DNA of 64,000 nt. Origin: DASUPK01 sp035265665. GTDB taxonomy: Bacteria > Actinomycetota > Thermoleophilia > Solirubrobacterales > 70-9. Numbering within the stretch: the stretch's first letter is position 1; every line of letters starts with the position of its first letter. The translations under genes were made by a program, and so were the position numbers. The DNA lies in assembly GCA_035265665.1 (NCBI GenBank), contig DATFOK010000105.1, positions 1 through 64,000 of the forward strand, read 5' to 3'. Below, piece after piece: positions 53,659 through 61,778 of this stretch. Below the pieces are notes generated by a model, which saw nothing but the letters and a program-made list of their open reading frames with translations, was not told the DNA's origin and did not search any database.

Positions 53659-55026
53659 TCACGATCCGTCAGGTCCCGAATTGACCGGGTTCGAACGCAG
53701 TTGGTGAAGCTTCGAGGTGAGCTCCTCGAGCGTGCGGGCGACGCGGGCGTCCTCGAGTGCGCTGCGTTCCACGCGGCGGATGGCGTGCAGGACCGTGGTG
53801 TGGTCGCGGCGATTGAAGGCCTGGGCGATGGCCGGCAGGGAGAGGTCGGTGAGCTCGCGCGTCAGGTACATGGCGAGTTGCCGGGCGCGAGCGATGCGGG
53901 CGGTGCGCCTGGGGGAGAGGAGCTCGTGGATGGTCAGGTCGAGCCGATCCGCGACGGCCTCTTGAACCTGGCGGGCGTTGAGCTCGGCCGACTCGGTCGC
54001 AGCGAGCTGGGCCGGCAGGGCGTTCTCGACCGACGCGGTGGTGACGGCGGACGACGTGAGTGAGGAGATCGCGACGACCCGCGTCAGTGCTCCCTTCAGA
54101 ACGCGGAGGTTGGCGGAGGTCTTTGCGGCGAGGGCGCGCAGGGCGTCGGGAGGAGGCGGTTCCGCCTGTTCCTTCGCGAGGTTGCCGAGGAAGACCAGGC
54201 GGGTAGCGAGGTCGGGCGGCTCGAGCGGGACCGTCAGGCCCCACTCGAAGCGGTCGCGGAGCCGGTCCGCGAGCTCCTTGAGCTCGGCGGGGACACGGTC
54301 GGCGGTGAGGACCAGCTGGGCCCCGCCCTCATAGAGGGCGTTGAAGGTGTGGAAGAACTCGTCGGCGGTACGGGCCTTGCCCTGCAGGAACTGGACGTCG
54401 TCGATCAGCAGCACGTCGGCACGCCGGTAGCGCTCCTTGAATCCGTCGATCGCGGCGCCCTGGAGGGAGGAGACGAACTCGTTGGTGAAAGACTCGGCGG
54501 TCGTGTAGTGGACGGTGAGCTGTGAACTGTGGCGGTTCAGATAGTTGGCGATCGAGCCGAGCAGGTGGGTCTTGCCGAGCCCAGGCGGCCCGTGCAGAAA
54601 GAGCGGGTTGTAGGCCTCACCCGGCGCCTCGGCCACCGCGAGCGCGGCGGCGTGGGCGAGCTGGTTCCCGGGCCCGATCACGAAACGCTCGAAGGTGTAG
54701 TCGGGATTGAGCGTGACCCGGGAGGCGGCTTCCGGCGCACGCGCCGCGGCCGCGGCCGCATGCGGGGCGACGAGCTCGACCTCGCGGATCCCCTCGACCG
54801 ACTTGGCGATCGCTCTACGCAGCAGCTCGAGGTAGCGCCGGCCGACCCAGCGGATCACTCGCTCCGGGCCGGTGAGATAGAGGGTCGCCCCGCGTCGGGA
54901 GACGGGCGAGAGAGGGGAGAACCAGAGGCGGTAGGTGTCCTCGGGGACCGAGGCGGCGAGCTCCCGCTGGATCTCGCGCCAGGGCCCCGCTAGGTCCTGA
55001 CGGACGTCACCGGCCTGCGGCTGAAC
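53659..55026 (-). CDS. dnaA: Chromosomal replication initiator DnaA, no canonical start codon
   Basis: About 455 residues. Domain I is encoded upstream of the first canonical start (GTG 54858): PWREIQRELAASVPEDTYRL, WFSPLSPVSRRGATLYL. Domain III has HGPPGLGKTHLLGSIANYL, LLIDDVQFLQGK; domain IV has DLSLPAIAQAFNRRDHTTVL. Between the upstream stop (TAA) and GTG 54858 the frame contains no ATG, GTG or TTG. AAGGAGG followed by GTT at 55026-55024 has normal spacing, so GTT may initiate. Alternatives are a sequence error or a shortened DnaA without domain I. Confidence 0.95.
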   Translation of the reverse strand, partial: VQPQAGDVRQDLAGPWREIQRELAASVPEDTYRLWFSPLSPVSRRGATLYLTGPERVIRWVGRRYLELLRRAIAKSVEGIREVELVAPHAAAAAARAPEAASRVTLNPDYTFERFVIGPGNQLAHAAALAVAEAPGEAYNPLFLHGPPGLGKTHLLGSIANYLNRHSSQLTVHYTTAESFTNEFVSSLQGAAIDGFKERYRRADVLLIDDVQFLQGKARTADEFFHTFNALYEGGAQLVLTADRVPAELKELADRLRDRFEWGLTVPLEPPDLATRLVFLGNLAKEQAEPPPPDALRALAAKTSANLRVLKGALTRVVAISSLTSSAVTTASVENALPAQLAATESAELNARQVQEAVADRLDLTIHELLSPRRTARIARARQLAMYLTRELTDLSLPAIAQAFNRRDHTTVLHAIRRVERSALEDARVARTLEELTSKLHQLRSNPVNSGPDGS

Positions 55027-55046
55027 CTGGTCCTCCTTCGTCGTGT

Positions 55047-55067
55047 GGTGCTCCGAAGGAGCAACCC
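55047..55067 (+). repeat. Hairpin repeat copy 7, short form
   Basis: GGTGCTCC-GAA-GGAGCAACC is the outer stem of the family with the inner GGC-GAA-GCC part deleted, so the GAA loop directly caps the stem. It is followed by CGTTAGTG. It lies in the dnaA-rpmH gap, just upstream of the dnaA ribosome site on the other strand. Confidence 0.55.
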
Positions 55068-55090
55068 GTTAGTGAAGCGGCGAGCGGCCG

Positions 55091-55096
55091 ATCATA
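55091..55096 (-). promoter_or_regulatory. Putative dnaA promoter (-10 TATGAT)
   Basis: TATGAT on the minus strand lies 65 bp before the proposed dnaA start, with TTCGAC 16 nt upstream as a weak -35. It is the best sigma-70-like match in the gap; the assignment is tentative. Confidence 0.35.
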
Positions 55097-55213
55097 GGCT
55101 CGACCCCTCGGCGTCGAAAGGGGCGGCCGGCCGCCTACCGTGCAAAACGCGGGGAAAACCGCAAGTGCCTTGTCGGACGCTCCCCGACGCCGGATCCCGG
55201 GATGGCCACGGCT

Positions 55214-55219
55214 TATACT
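55214..55219 (+). promoter_or_regulatory. Putative rpmH promoter (-10 TATACT)
   Basis: TATACT lies 33 bp upstream of the rpmH ATG in an otherwise GC-rich gap. No clear -35 is present. The gap also holds an imperfect stem CCCCT/AGGGG near 55100-55120 and nothing else recognisable. Confidence 0.4.
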
Positions 55220-55251
55220 GCCGTGCCCTCGCCCTCCGACGGGCCCTTTCG

Positions 55252-55386
55252 ATGAAGCGGACCTATCAGCCGAAGAAGCGCAAGCGAGCCCGAACCCACG
55301 GGTTCCGAGCGCGCAGCCGCACTCGCTCCGGTCGCGCGATCCTGAGGCGCCGGCGTCAAAAGGGCCGCAAGCGCCTCACTCCATAA
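55252..55386 (+). CDS. rpmH: 50S ribosomal protein L34
   Basis: A 44-residue, strongly basic ribosomal protein with the invariant MKRTYQPKKRKRARTHGFR and KGRKRLT. It opens the rpmH-rnpA-yidD-yidC-jag-rsmG-parAB run that lies opposite dnaA in many bacteria. The frame is open without a stop back to 55045, but the conserved start fixes ATG 55252. Confidence 0.98.
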   Translation: MKRTYQPKKRKRARTHGFRARSRTRSGRAILRRRRQKGRKRLTP

Positions 55387-55388
55387 CT

Positions 55389-55775
55389 TTGGCCTCTGAG
55401 GGCCGCCCCGACGCCCGCCGGCGCCGCCTCTCACGAAGCGGCGACTTCGATCGTGTCTACCGGGAGGGCAGCTCGAGCGCCAATCGCTTCCTGGTCGTCT
55501 ACTCCTTCTCGCGTCGGGAGGATGAGTCCGATGATGGCGCGCGACTCGGTCTCTCGGTGGGACGGAAGATCGGCAAGGCCGTGACCCGGAACAAGGTGCG
55601 CCGCGCGGTGCGCGAGGCATTCTGGGAGCTCTCCGACCTGATCCAGCCCGGTCGCGACTACGTGATCGTCGCGCGCCCTGGCGCGGAGGGCCTGCTCGAG
55701 CGGGAGGGCCAGGAGGGAATCCGGGCGTCGCTGGCGGAGTTGATGCAGCCCTCGGTAGAGGAGCGTTTGTCGTGA
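55389..55775 (+). CDS. rnpA: Ribonuclease P protein component
   Basis: A 128-residue RNase P protein that assists 5' processing of tRNA. It has LSRSGDFDRVYREG and the RNA-binding signature LGLSVGRKIGKAVTRNKVRR. TTG 55389 starts 2 nt after rpmH; no better start exists. The yidD GTG overlaps its stop (GTGA). Confidence 0.95.
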   Translation: MASEGRPDARRRRLSRSGDFDRVYREGSSSANRFLVVYSFSRREDESDDGARLGLSVGRKIGKAVTRNKVRRAVREAFWELSDLIQPGRDYVIVARPGAEGLLEREGQEGIRASLAELMQPSVEERLS

Positions 55776-56089
55776 AACGCTTCCTCGGCGACCTGCTGAT
55801 TGCGCCGATCCGGCTCTACCAGCGCTGGATCTCGCCGGCGATCGCGCCGCGCTGCCGCTACTACCCGACCTGCTCGGACTACGCCCTCCAGGCGATTCGG
55901 GAGCTGGGCCCGATCCGCGGATCCATCCTCGCCGCCTGGCGGCTCTTAAGGTGCAACCCGTTCAGCCACGGCGGCATCGACGAGATCGGCGACCGGCGCC
56001 TCTTCCGCGGGACGCCCACGAGGTCGGAACGCCGGCGGGCGCAGACGCCGCCGGGCCCCGCCGGATCCAACCACCTCGGCGCGGCGTAG
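55772..56089 (+). CDS. yidD: Membrane protein insertion efficiency factor
   Basis: A 105-residue YidD: LYQRWISPAIAPRCRYYPTC, SDYALQAIRELGPIRG and RLLRCNPFSHGGID are all diagnostic. It assists YidC-dependent insertion. The C-terminal about 25 residues are a basic, Pro-rich tail. Confidence 0.96.
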   Translation: MKRFLGDLLIAPIRLYQRWISPAIAPRCRYYPTCSDYALQAIRELGPIRGSILAAWRLLRCNPFSHGGIDEIGDRRLFRGTPTRSERRRAQTPPGPAGSNHLGAA

Positions 56090-56099
56090 GAGTCGGTAC

Positions 56100-56858
56100 G
56101 TGTTCCTCCACGCCGCCATCCCCGTCATTTCCCAGATCGAGGACCTGTTCAACGAGGTGATCGTCTGGATGCACGACGACGTCGGGGTCACCTGGGGCAT
56201 TGGCATCGTCCTGATCACCTGGCTGTCGCGGTTGGTGGTGCTGCCCTTCACGCTGCGATCGATGCACGGCATGCGCGAGATGCAGGCGTTGCAGCCGTAT
56301 ATGAAGGAGATCCAGGAGAAATACAAGGACGATCGCCAGCGGATGCAGCGGGAGCAGATGGCGCTCTTCCAGGAGCATGGGGTCAACCCGCTCTCGGCCT
56401 GTCTGCCGCTCGTCTTCCAGTTCCCGGTTTTCATCGCGCTCTACCAGCTCCTGAACAGCGGCACCTTCAAGGATGAGTTGCGGGCCTCCGGCGACCCCGG
56501 CTGGCTCTTCGTCAACCATCTGGCCGAGCACCCGACCGGCCCCGAGGCCGCCGTCCTGGTCGTGCTCGCGGTGGCGGGAACGTTCGCGCTGATCCTCTTC
56601 ACCCCGTCCCCTCAGACCACCGGTGGCACCGCGCAGCGCTACATGTTCGCCGGGATCTTCTCTTTGGTCACGGTCTTCCTGATCCCGAACGCGCCCGCCG
56701 GCATCGCCGTCTATTTCATCGCCAGCGGCCTCTGGCAGATCGGGCAGCAGACCGTGATCCACTTCGTCTGGCCGATTCCTCCCGTCCCGACGCCCGAGGA
56801 GGTGCGCGCCACCAAGCCACCACCGCCGCCTCCGCGGAAGCGCAAGCGGCGGCGCTAG
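56100..56858 (+). CDS. yidC: Membrane protein insertase YidC/Oxa1
   Basis: A 252-residue insertase of the short Gram-positive type. The five-helix core begins GVTWGIGIVLITWLSRLVVL, with the conserved membrane-groove Arg in TLRSM, then NPLSACLPLVFQFPVFIALY and FSLVTVFLIPNAPAGIAVYF. The C-terminus ends in PPPPPPRKRKRRR, a ribosome-binding basic tail. GTG 56100 lies 10 nt after yidD. Confidence 0.95.
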   Translation: MFLHAAIPVISQIEDLFNEVIVWMHDDVGVTWGIGIVLITWLSRLVVLPFTLRSMHGMREMQALQPYMKEIQEKYKDDRQRMQREQMALFQEHGVNPLSACLPLVFQFPVFIALYQLLNSGTFKDELRASGDPGWLFVNHLAEHPTGPEAAVLVVLAVAGTFALILFTPSPQTTGGTAQRYMFAGIFSLVTVFLIPNAPAGIAVYFIASGLWQIGQQTVIHFVWPIPPVPTPEEVRATKPPPPPPRKRKRRR

Positions 56859-56883
56859 GTCCGGGCGCCTAGACTCCCCGCCC

Positions 56884-57381
56884 GTGGCGGAAGGAGAGGT
56901 CGAGTCGCAGCAGGCGGTGCTGCCGGAGGAACCCGCGGAGCGGGTCAAGGCGCTGCTCGAGCGGATCGTTGAGGAACTCGGGCTCGAGGCATCGGTTGGG
57001 GTCGAGGAGGGGGAGGAGGAGATCCACGCCGATATCGACGGCGAGGACGTCGGTCTGCTGATCGGCCGGCACGGTCAGACGATCGACGCCATCCAGCTGC
57101 TCTCCTATCAGGCCGCTTTCCGCGGCCGGCAGGAGCGCAAACGGGTCACGGTCGACGCCGCCGGGTATCGACGCCGCCAGGGAGAATCACTGCGCCGTCG
57201 GGCCGACATGGCCGCCGAGGACGCGGTGCGCCACGGCGAGCCGGTGGAGATGGACCCGATGGGCTCGAACGAGCGCCGCGTGGTCCACGAGCACCTGCGG
57301 GACCGCACCGAGGTCGAGACCTACAGCGAGGGCGACGAGCCCAACCGCTACGTGGTCGTCGCGCCTCTCGTCCCCGATTGA
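56884..57381 (+). CDS. jag: KhpB/Jag RNA-binding protein (KH-R3H)
   Basis: A 165-residue protein: a KH domain (about 40-95) with the GxxG loop in LLIGRHGQTIDAIQLLSY, and an R3H domain (about 100-160) with RRRADMAAEDAVRHGEPVEM, NERRVVHEHLRD. KhpB/Jag binds RNA and affects cell elongation in firmicutes. The N-terminal Jag_N domain is absent or very short. It overlaps rsmG by 4 nt (TTGA). Confidence 0.94.
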   Translation: MAEGEVESQQAVLPEEPAERVKALLERIVEELGLEASVGVEEGEEEIHADIDGEDVGLLIGRHGQTIDAIQLLSYQAAFRGRQERKRVTVDAAGYRRRQGESLRRRADMAAEDAVRHGEPVEMDPMGSNERRVVHEHLRDRTEVETYSEGDEPNRYVVVAPLVPD

Positions 57382-58055
57382 GCGCGATCCCGCCCGCGGC
57401 TGAGCCCGCGCTCGACGAACTCCTCCGGATGCTGGCGGAGCCGCGGGCCCCTGTCGCGGCGTCCACCGTCCCGCGCGCCCGGGATGTCCACATTGCCGAT
57501 TCGCTGAGCGGCCTCGAGCTCGAGACGATCCGCTCGGCCGGGCGGATCGCCGACCTGGGCAGCGGCGCCGGGCTGCCCGGGCTGGTGCTGGCCGCAGTTC
57601 TGCCCGACGTCCGCGTCGACCTGATCGAATCGGTGACGCGCAAGTGCGACTTCCTCCGCGACGCGGTCGGGCGGATGCGGCTCGACAACGCCATCGTCGT
57701 CTGCGAGCGCTCCGAGGACTGGGCGCGTGGCGGAGGACGGGAGGCCTACGAGGCCGTCACCGCCAGGTCCGTGGGCCGGCTCGCCGCCCTCGCCGAGCTC
57801 GCCTCTCCGCTCCTCCGCGACGGTGGCCTGCTCGCCGCCTGGAAGGGGGCGCGCTCCGCGCAGGAGGAGGCGGAGATGGCCCGGGCGGCCGATCGACTGG
57901 CCATGGAGCCGATCGAGATCCGCTCGGTGCAGCCTTATCGGTCGAGCCGCAACCGACACATCCACCTCCTCCGCAAGAATGGACCGACTCCGAACGGGCT
58001 TCCGCGGCGTCCCGGAATGGCGGCGAAGCGGCCGTTCGGGACCGAACGAAACTGA
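57378..58055 (+). CDS. rsmG: 16S rRNA (guanine527-N7)-methyltransferase
   Basis: A 225-residue SAM-dependent methyltransferase. It has the SAM site ADLGSGAGLPGLVLAAVLP, LIESVTRKCDFLRDAV and ARSVGRLAALAELASPLL. Loss of this protein gives low-level streptomycin resistance in other bacteria. TTG 57378 starts inside the jag stop. The C-terminal about 25 residues are extra and basic. Confidence 0.94.
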   Translation: MSAIPPAAEPALDELLRMLAEPRAPVAASTVPRARDVHIADSLSGLELETIRSAGRIADLGSGAGLPGLVLAAVLPDVRVDLIESVTRKCDFLRDAVGRMRLDNAIVVCERSEDWARGGGREAYEAVTARSVGRLAALAELASPLLRDGGLLAAWKGARSAQEEAEMARAADRLAMEPIEIRSVQPYRSSRNRHIHLLRKNGPTPNGLPRRPGMAAKRPFGTERN

Positions 58056-58069
58056 CCCGAACGAACTCC

Positions 58070-58849
58070 ATGGGAACCGTCTACGCGATCGCAAACCAGA
58101 AGGGGGGTGTGGGCAAGACGACCACGGCCGTCAACATGGGCGCCTGCGTCGCCGGGGGAGGGCAGCAGACCCTGCTCGTCGACCTCGACGCGCAGTGCAA
58201 CGCCACGGTTGCGCTCGGCCTGGCGAAGAACTCGACACCCTCCTCCTACGAGTGCCTGACCGGCGAGGTTTCGGTCGCCGAGGCGGCCCGGCCGGCGGGA
58301 CCGGACAACCTGTGGATAGTTCCGGCGCACGTGGACCTCGCCGGCGCAGCGGTCGAGCTCCCGCGGACGAGCGGCTACGAGACCAGGCTCCGCGACGGCC
58401 TTGGGCCGGTTCGCGAGCGCTTCGCCTACACCCTGCTCGACTGTCCGCCCTCGCTCGGGCCGGTCGCGGTCAACGCCCTCGTCGCCGCTGACATGGTGAT
58501 CGTCCCGGTCCAGGCCGAGTACCTCGCCCTCGAGGGGCTGGTCCAGTTCCTCGACACGCTCAAGCTGGTCCGCCAGGAGCTCAACCCGGGCCTGGAGATG
58601 GCCGGCGTCCTGATCACGATGCATGACGACCGCACCCGGCTCGCCCGGGACGTCGAGCGCGAGCTGCGCGAACACCTGCCGGCGCGGGTCTTCGAAACCG
58701 TCATTCCGCGGAGCGTCCGGATCGCCGAGGCGCCGAGCTACGGGATCCCGGTCTCCGAACACGACGCCAAGTCGACCGGATCGCGCGCCTACCGCGCCCT
58801 CGCCGACGAGGTCCTCGCCCTCGCATCGGCCGAAAGGGAGGCTGCCTGA
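58070..58849 (+). CDS. parA: Chromosome partitioning ATPase ParA (Soj)
   Basis: A 259-residue Walker-type ATPase that drives chromosome segregation with ParB. It has the deviant Walker A ANQKGGVGKTTTAVNMG, LVDLDAQCNAT, LLDCPPSLGPVAVNALVAAD and VIPRSVRIAEAPSYGIPV. ATG 58070 starts the conserved part; the frame stays open upstream through rsmG. parB begins at its stop (TGATG). Confidence 0.96.
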   Translation: MGTVYAIANQKGGVGKTTTAVNMGACVAGGGQQTLLVDLDAQCNATVALGLAKNSTPSSYECLTGEVSVAEAARPAGPDNLWIVPAHVDLAGAAVELPRTSGYETRLRDGLGPVRERFAYTLLDCPPSLGPVAVNALVAADMVIVPVQAEYLALEGLVQFLDTLKLVRQELNPGLEMAGVLITMHDDRTRLARDVERELREHLPARVFETVIPRSVRIAEAPSYGIPVSEHDAKSTGSRAYRALADEVLALASAEREAA

Positions 58850-59709
58850 TGGCCGAACGCCGTCGAGGAATGGGCCGCGGGCTCGCCGCGATCCTGCCGG
58901 AGAGCACCGCCGGCGGGCCGGAGCTTCGCGAGCTCGAGGTCACCCAGATCGAGCCCAATCCCGACCAGCCGCGGGCCAAGTTCGACGCCGCCGCGCTCGA
59001 TGCCCTGGCCGGATCGATCGGCTCGGTCGGCTTGCTGCAGCCCCTGATCGTCCGCCCCCTCGACGACGGCCGCTACGAGCTGGTGGCGGGCGAGCGGCGC
59101 TGGCGCGCCGCCCAGAAGGCGGGCATCGACCGGGTCCCCGCGGTGGTCCGGACCTCGCCGGAGGACGAGCGGCTGCAGGCGGCGCTGATCGAGAACATGG
59201 TCCGCGAGGATCTCAACCCGGTGGAGGAGGCCCGGGCCTGCGCCGCCCTGGTCGACGACCTCGAGATCTCCAAGGAGGAGCTGGCTCGCCGGGTGGGGCG
59301 GAGCCGCGCCGCGATCTCCAACCTGATCCGCCTCCTCGACCTGCCGGACGCGGTGCTCACCCTGCTCGAGCGCGGTGACCTCAGCGAGGGCCACGGCCGG
59401 GCCATCCTCCAGGTCCGCGACCAGGACCGCCGCACGAGCCTCGCCAAGCGAGCCGCCGCCGAGGGCTGGTCGGTCCGCGACACCGAGCGCAGGGCGAACG
59501 GTGGCGGCCCCCGCCGCAGGAAGGCGAGCGGCGGCCGCATCTCCGCCGAGGAGCGCGCCGCGATGACGGAGGCCGAGGACCTGCTCGGCTCCGCGCTCGG
59601 CCAGGACATCCGTGTGCGCCGCGACGGCAACGGGGTCAAGGCGGAGCTGCGCTTCGAGGACCTCGGTGAGCTCGAAGCCCTCGCCGGCCGCCTTCGCAAG
59701 CGGTCCTGA
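58849..59709 (+). CDS. parB: Chromosome partitioning protein ParB (Spo0J)
   Basis: A 286-residue CTP-dependent clamp that loads at parS. It opens RRRGMGRGLAAILPE, has VTQIEPNPDQPRAKFD, the CTP/nuclease-like VAGERRWRAAQKAG, IENMVREDLNPVEEA and the helix-turn-helix SKEELARRVGRSRAAISNLI, then a C-terminal dimer domain. I saw no parS match (TGTTTCACGTGAAACA) in the window. Confidence 0.96.
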   Translation: MAERRRGMGRGLAAILPESTAGGPELRELEVTQIEPNPDQPRAKFDAAALDALAGSIGSVGLLQPLIVRPLDDGRYELVAGERRWRAAQKAGIDRVPAVVRTSPEDERLQAALIENMVREDLNPVEEARACAALVDDLEISKEELARRVGRSRAAISNLIRLLDLPDAVLTLLERGDLSEGHGRAILQVRDQDRRTSLAKRAAAEGWSVRDTERRANGGGPRRRKASGGRISAEERAAMTEAEDLLGSALGQDIRVRRDGNGVKAELRFEDLGELEALAGRLRKRS

Positions 59710-59734
59710 GCCGCGAGCTAGAATCGCCACCCGC

Positions 59735-60241
<507 letters not shown>

Positions 60242-60286
60242 CGAGGTCGATTGTCCCACGCGCTCTGGCGCCCCTTGGGCCGCTCC

Positions 60287-60292
60287 TATACT
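60287..60292 (+). promoter_or_regulatory. Putative -10 element for the bifunctional nuclease gene
   Basis: TATACT lies 28 nt before GTG 60321, and GAGGAG follows at 60309-60314, so a normal short leader is expected. The -35 is weak. Confidence 0.4.
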
Positions 60293-60320
60293 TCGTGCGG
60301 ACCTCCCGAGGAGACCTTTT

Positions 60321-60839
60321 GTGCAGCGGATGACCATCTACGGAGTGAGCTTCGACATGGTCGGCAAGCAGCCGATCGTGTTGCTGAAGACCGTCGATGG
60401 CAACAAGTTCCTGCCGATCTGGATCGGCCATCCCGAGGCAGCGGCGATCCTGATGAAGCTCCAGGGGGCCTCGACGCCGCGGCCGATGACCCACGACCTG
60501 CTCTCGGACGTCCTCGATCAGATAGACGCGAAGTGCGAGAAGGTCTCGGTCACCGAGCTGCGTGACAACACCTTCTTCGCCTCGATCACGATCTCGATGA
60601 ACGGCTCGGAGCTGGAGATCGACTCGCGGCCCTCCGACGCGCTCGCGCTGGCCGTCCGTACCTCCGCCCCGATCTTCGCCGCCGACGACGTGATCGAGGA
60701 GTCCGCGATCGAGTTCGAGGGCGAGGAGGTCGAGGATCAGGAGCAGGTGGTCGAGAAGTTCAAGGACTTCCTCGACAACGTCACCCCCGAGGACTTCGCC
60801 CAGGGCGAGGAGCCCCCGGACCTCAGCTCAGGCCGGTAG
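60321..60839 (+). CDS. Bifunctional nuclease (DUF151) family protein
   Basis: A 172-residue DUF151 protein: GVSFDMVGKQPIVLLKTVDG, LPIWIGHPEAAAILMKLQG, the substrate-site stretch RPMTHDLLSDVLDQI, and DSRPSDALALAVRTSAPIF. Plant members have both RNase and DNase activity; in bacteria the role is unclear. An acidic C-terminal extension (EGEEVEDQEQVVEKF) is typical of actinobacterial members. GTG 60321 follows GAGGAG at good spacing. Its end overlaps the convergent ddl by 12 nt. Confidence 0.94.
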   Translation: MQRMTIYGVSFDMVGKQPIVLLKTVDGNKFLPIWIGHPEAAAILMKLQGASTPRPMTHDLLSDVLDQIDAKCEKVSVTELRDNTFFASITISMNGSELEIDSRPSDALALAVRTSAPIFAADDVIEESAIEFEGEEVEDQEQVVEKFKDFLDNVTPEDFAQGEEPPDLSSGR

Positions 60840-61778
60840 CGTCGCCTCGCTGGCCGGCCGCTGACGCGCCGACGCCAGGATCCGCTCCACCAGCTGGGTG
60901 AAGTCGATGCCGGCGGCCTCCGCGGCCATCGGAAAGAGGCTCGTGTCCGTGAGACCGGGGATCGCGTTCACCTCCAGGACCTGCGGTTCATCCGCGCCGA
61001 GCATCAGATCGACACGCGCGAAGCCGCTGCAGCCGAGCGTCTCGTAGGTCCGCGTGGCGATCTCCTGCACCCGCGCGGTCTCCTCGGCGGCGAGCTCGGC
61101 TGGGCAGACATAGTCGGTGCGCCCGATCTCGTAACGCGCCTCGAAGTTGAAGAAGTCCTCCTGGCGGGGAATCGCCTCGACGATCGGCAGGGCTTGGCCG
61201 TCAAGCACGCTGACCGCCAGCTCACGGCCTTTCACGTAGCGCTCGAGCAGCACCCGTTCGTCGTAGCTGAACGCCGCGACCAGGGCCTGCGGTACCTCCT
61301 GACGGGATGCGGCGAACTCGACCCCGAGCGAGGAGCCCTGGCTCGCGGGCTTCACCACCAGCGGGAAGCCGAGGCGGGCCTCGATCTCCTCGAGGGTGTC
61401 CGCCGCACCGAGCTCGCGGAAGGCGGTCGCGTTGAACGCCGCCCAGTCCGGCGTCGGGATGCCGGCGGTTCGCATCTCGTGCTTGGCGGCGATCTTGTCC
61501 GTGCAGAGCGCGCAGGCGGCGACTCCCGGGCCGGTGTAGGGGAGATCGAGGATCTCGAGCAGCTCCTGGACGGTCCCGTCCTCGCCGCCCGGACCGTGCA
61601 GCGCGATGAAGACGACGTCGGGACGCTCCTCCCGGAGCCGGTCGACGAGATCCCGGCCGACGTCGATGCCGATCGCCTCATGTCCTAGCGCGTTGAGCGC
61701 ATCCTCCACCCGCGCCGCCGAGCGAAGGGAGACCTCTCGCTCCAGTGAGCGCCCTCCCTTGAGGACTGCGACCCTCAT
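60828..61778 (-). CDS. ddl: D-alanine--D-alanine ligase (second copy)
   Basis: A 316-residue ATP-grasp ligase, clearly distinct from the copy at 32316. It has KGGRSLEREVSLRSAARV, FIALHGPGGEDGTVQELLEI, VVKPASQGSSLGVEF, the omega-loop FFNFEARYEIGRTDYVCPAE and EVNAIPGLTDTSLFP. The triad Tyr is kept (ARY), while the preceding Lys is Arg. It overlaps the aminotransferase stop by 4 nt (ATGA), so the two are co-translated, which may hint at D-amino-acid supply. Confidence 0.95.
   Translation of the reverse strand: MRVAVLKGGRSLEREVSLRSAARVEDALNALGHEAIGIDVGRDLVDRLREERPDVVFIALHGPGGEDGTVQELLEILDLPYTGPGVAACALCTDKIAAKHEMRTAGIPTPDWAAFNATAFRELGAADTLEEIEARLGFPLVVKPASQGSSLGVEFAASRQEVPQALVAAFSYDERVLLERYVKGRELAVSVLDGQALPIVEAIPRQEDFFNFEARYEIGRTDYVCPAELAAEETARVQEIATRTYETLGCSGFARVDLMLGADEPQVLEVNAIPGLTDTSLFPMAAEAAGIDFTQLVERILASARQRPASEATLPA

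Noticed and set aside
55045..55251. N-terminally extended rpmH reading from the hairpin repeat
   Set aside because: The frame is open and a GTG at 55072 follows GGAG, but L34 starts invariably at MKRTYQP; the extension has no homology.
58070..59709. parS sites near parAB
   Set aside because: No sequence close to TGTTTCACGTGAAACA was seen here or elsewhere in the window.
61080..61160. Possible D-Ala-D-Lac (vancomycin-resistance type) specificity of the second Ddl
   Set aside because: The key omega-loop Tyr (E. coli DdlB Tyr216) is kept; only the neighbouring Lys is Arg, which does not predict depsipeptide activity.
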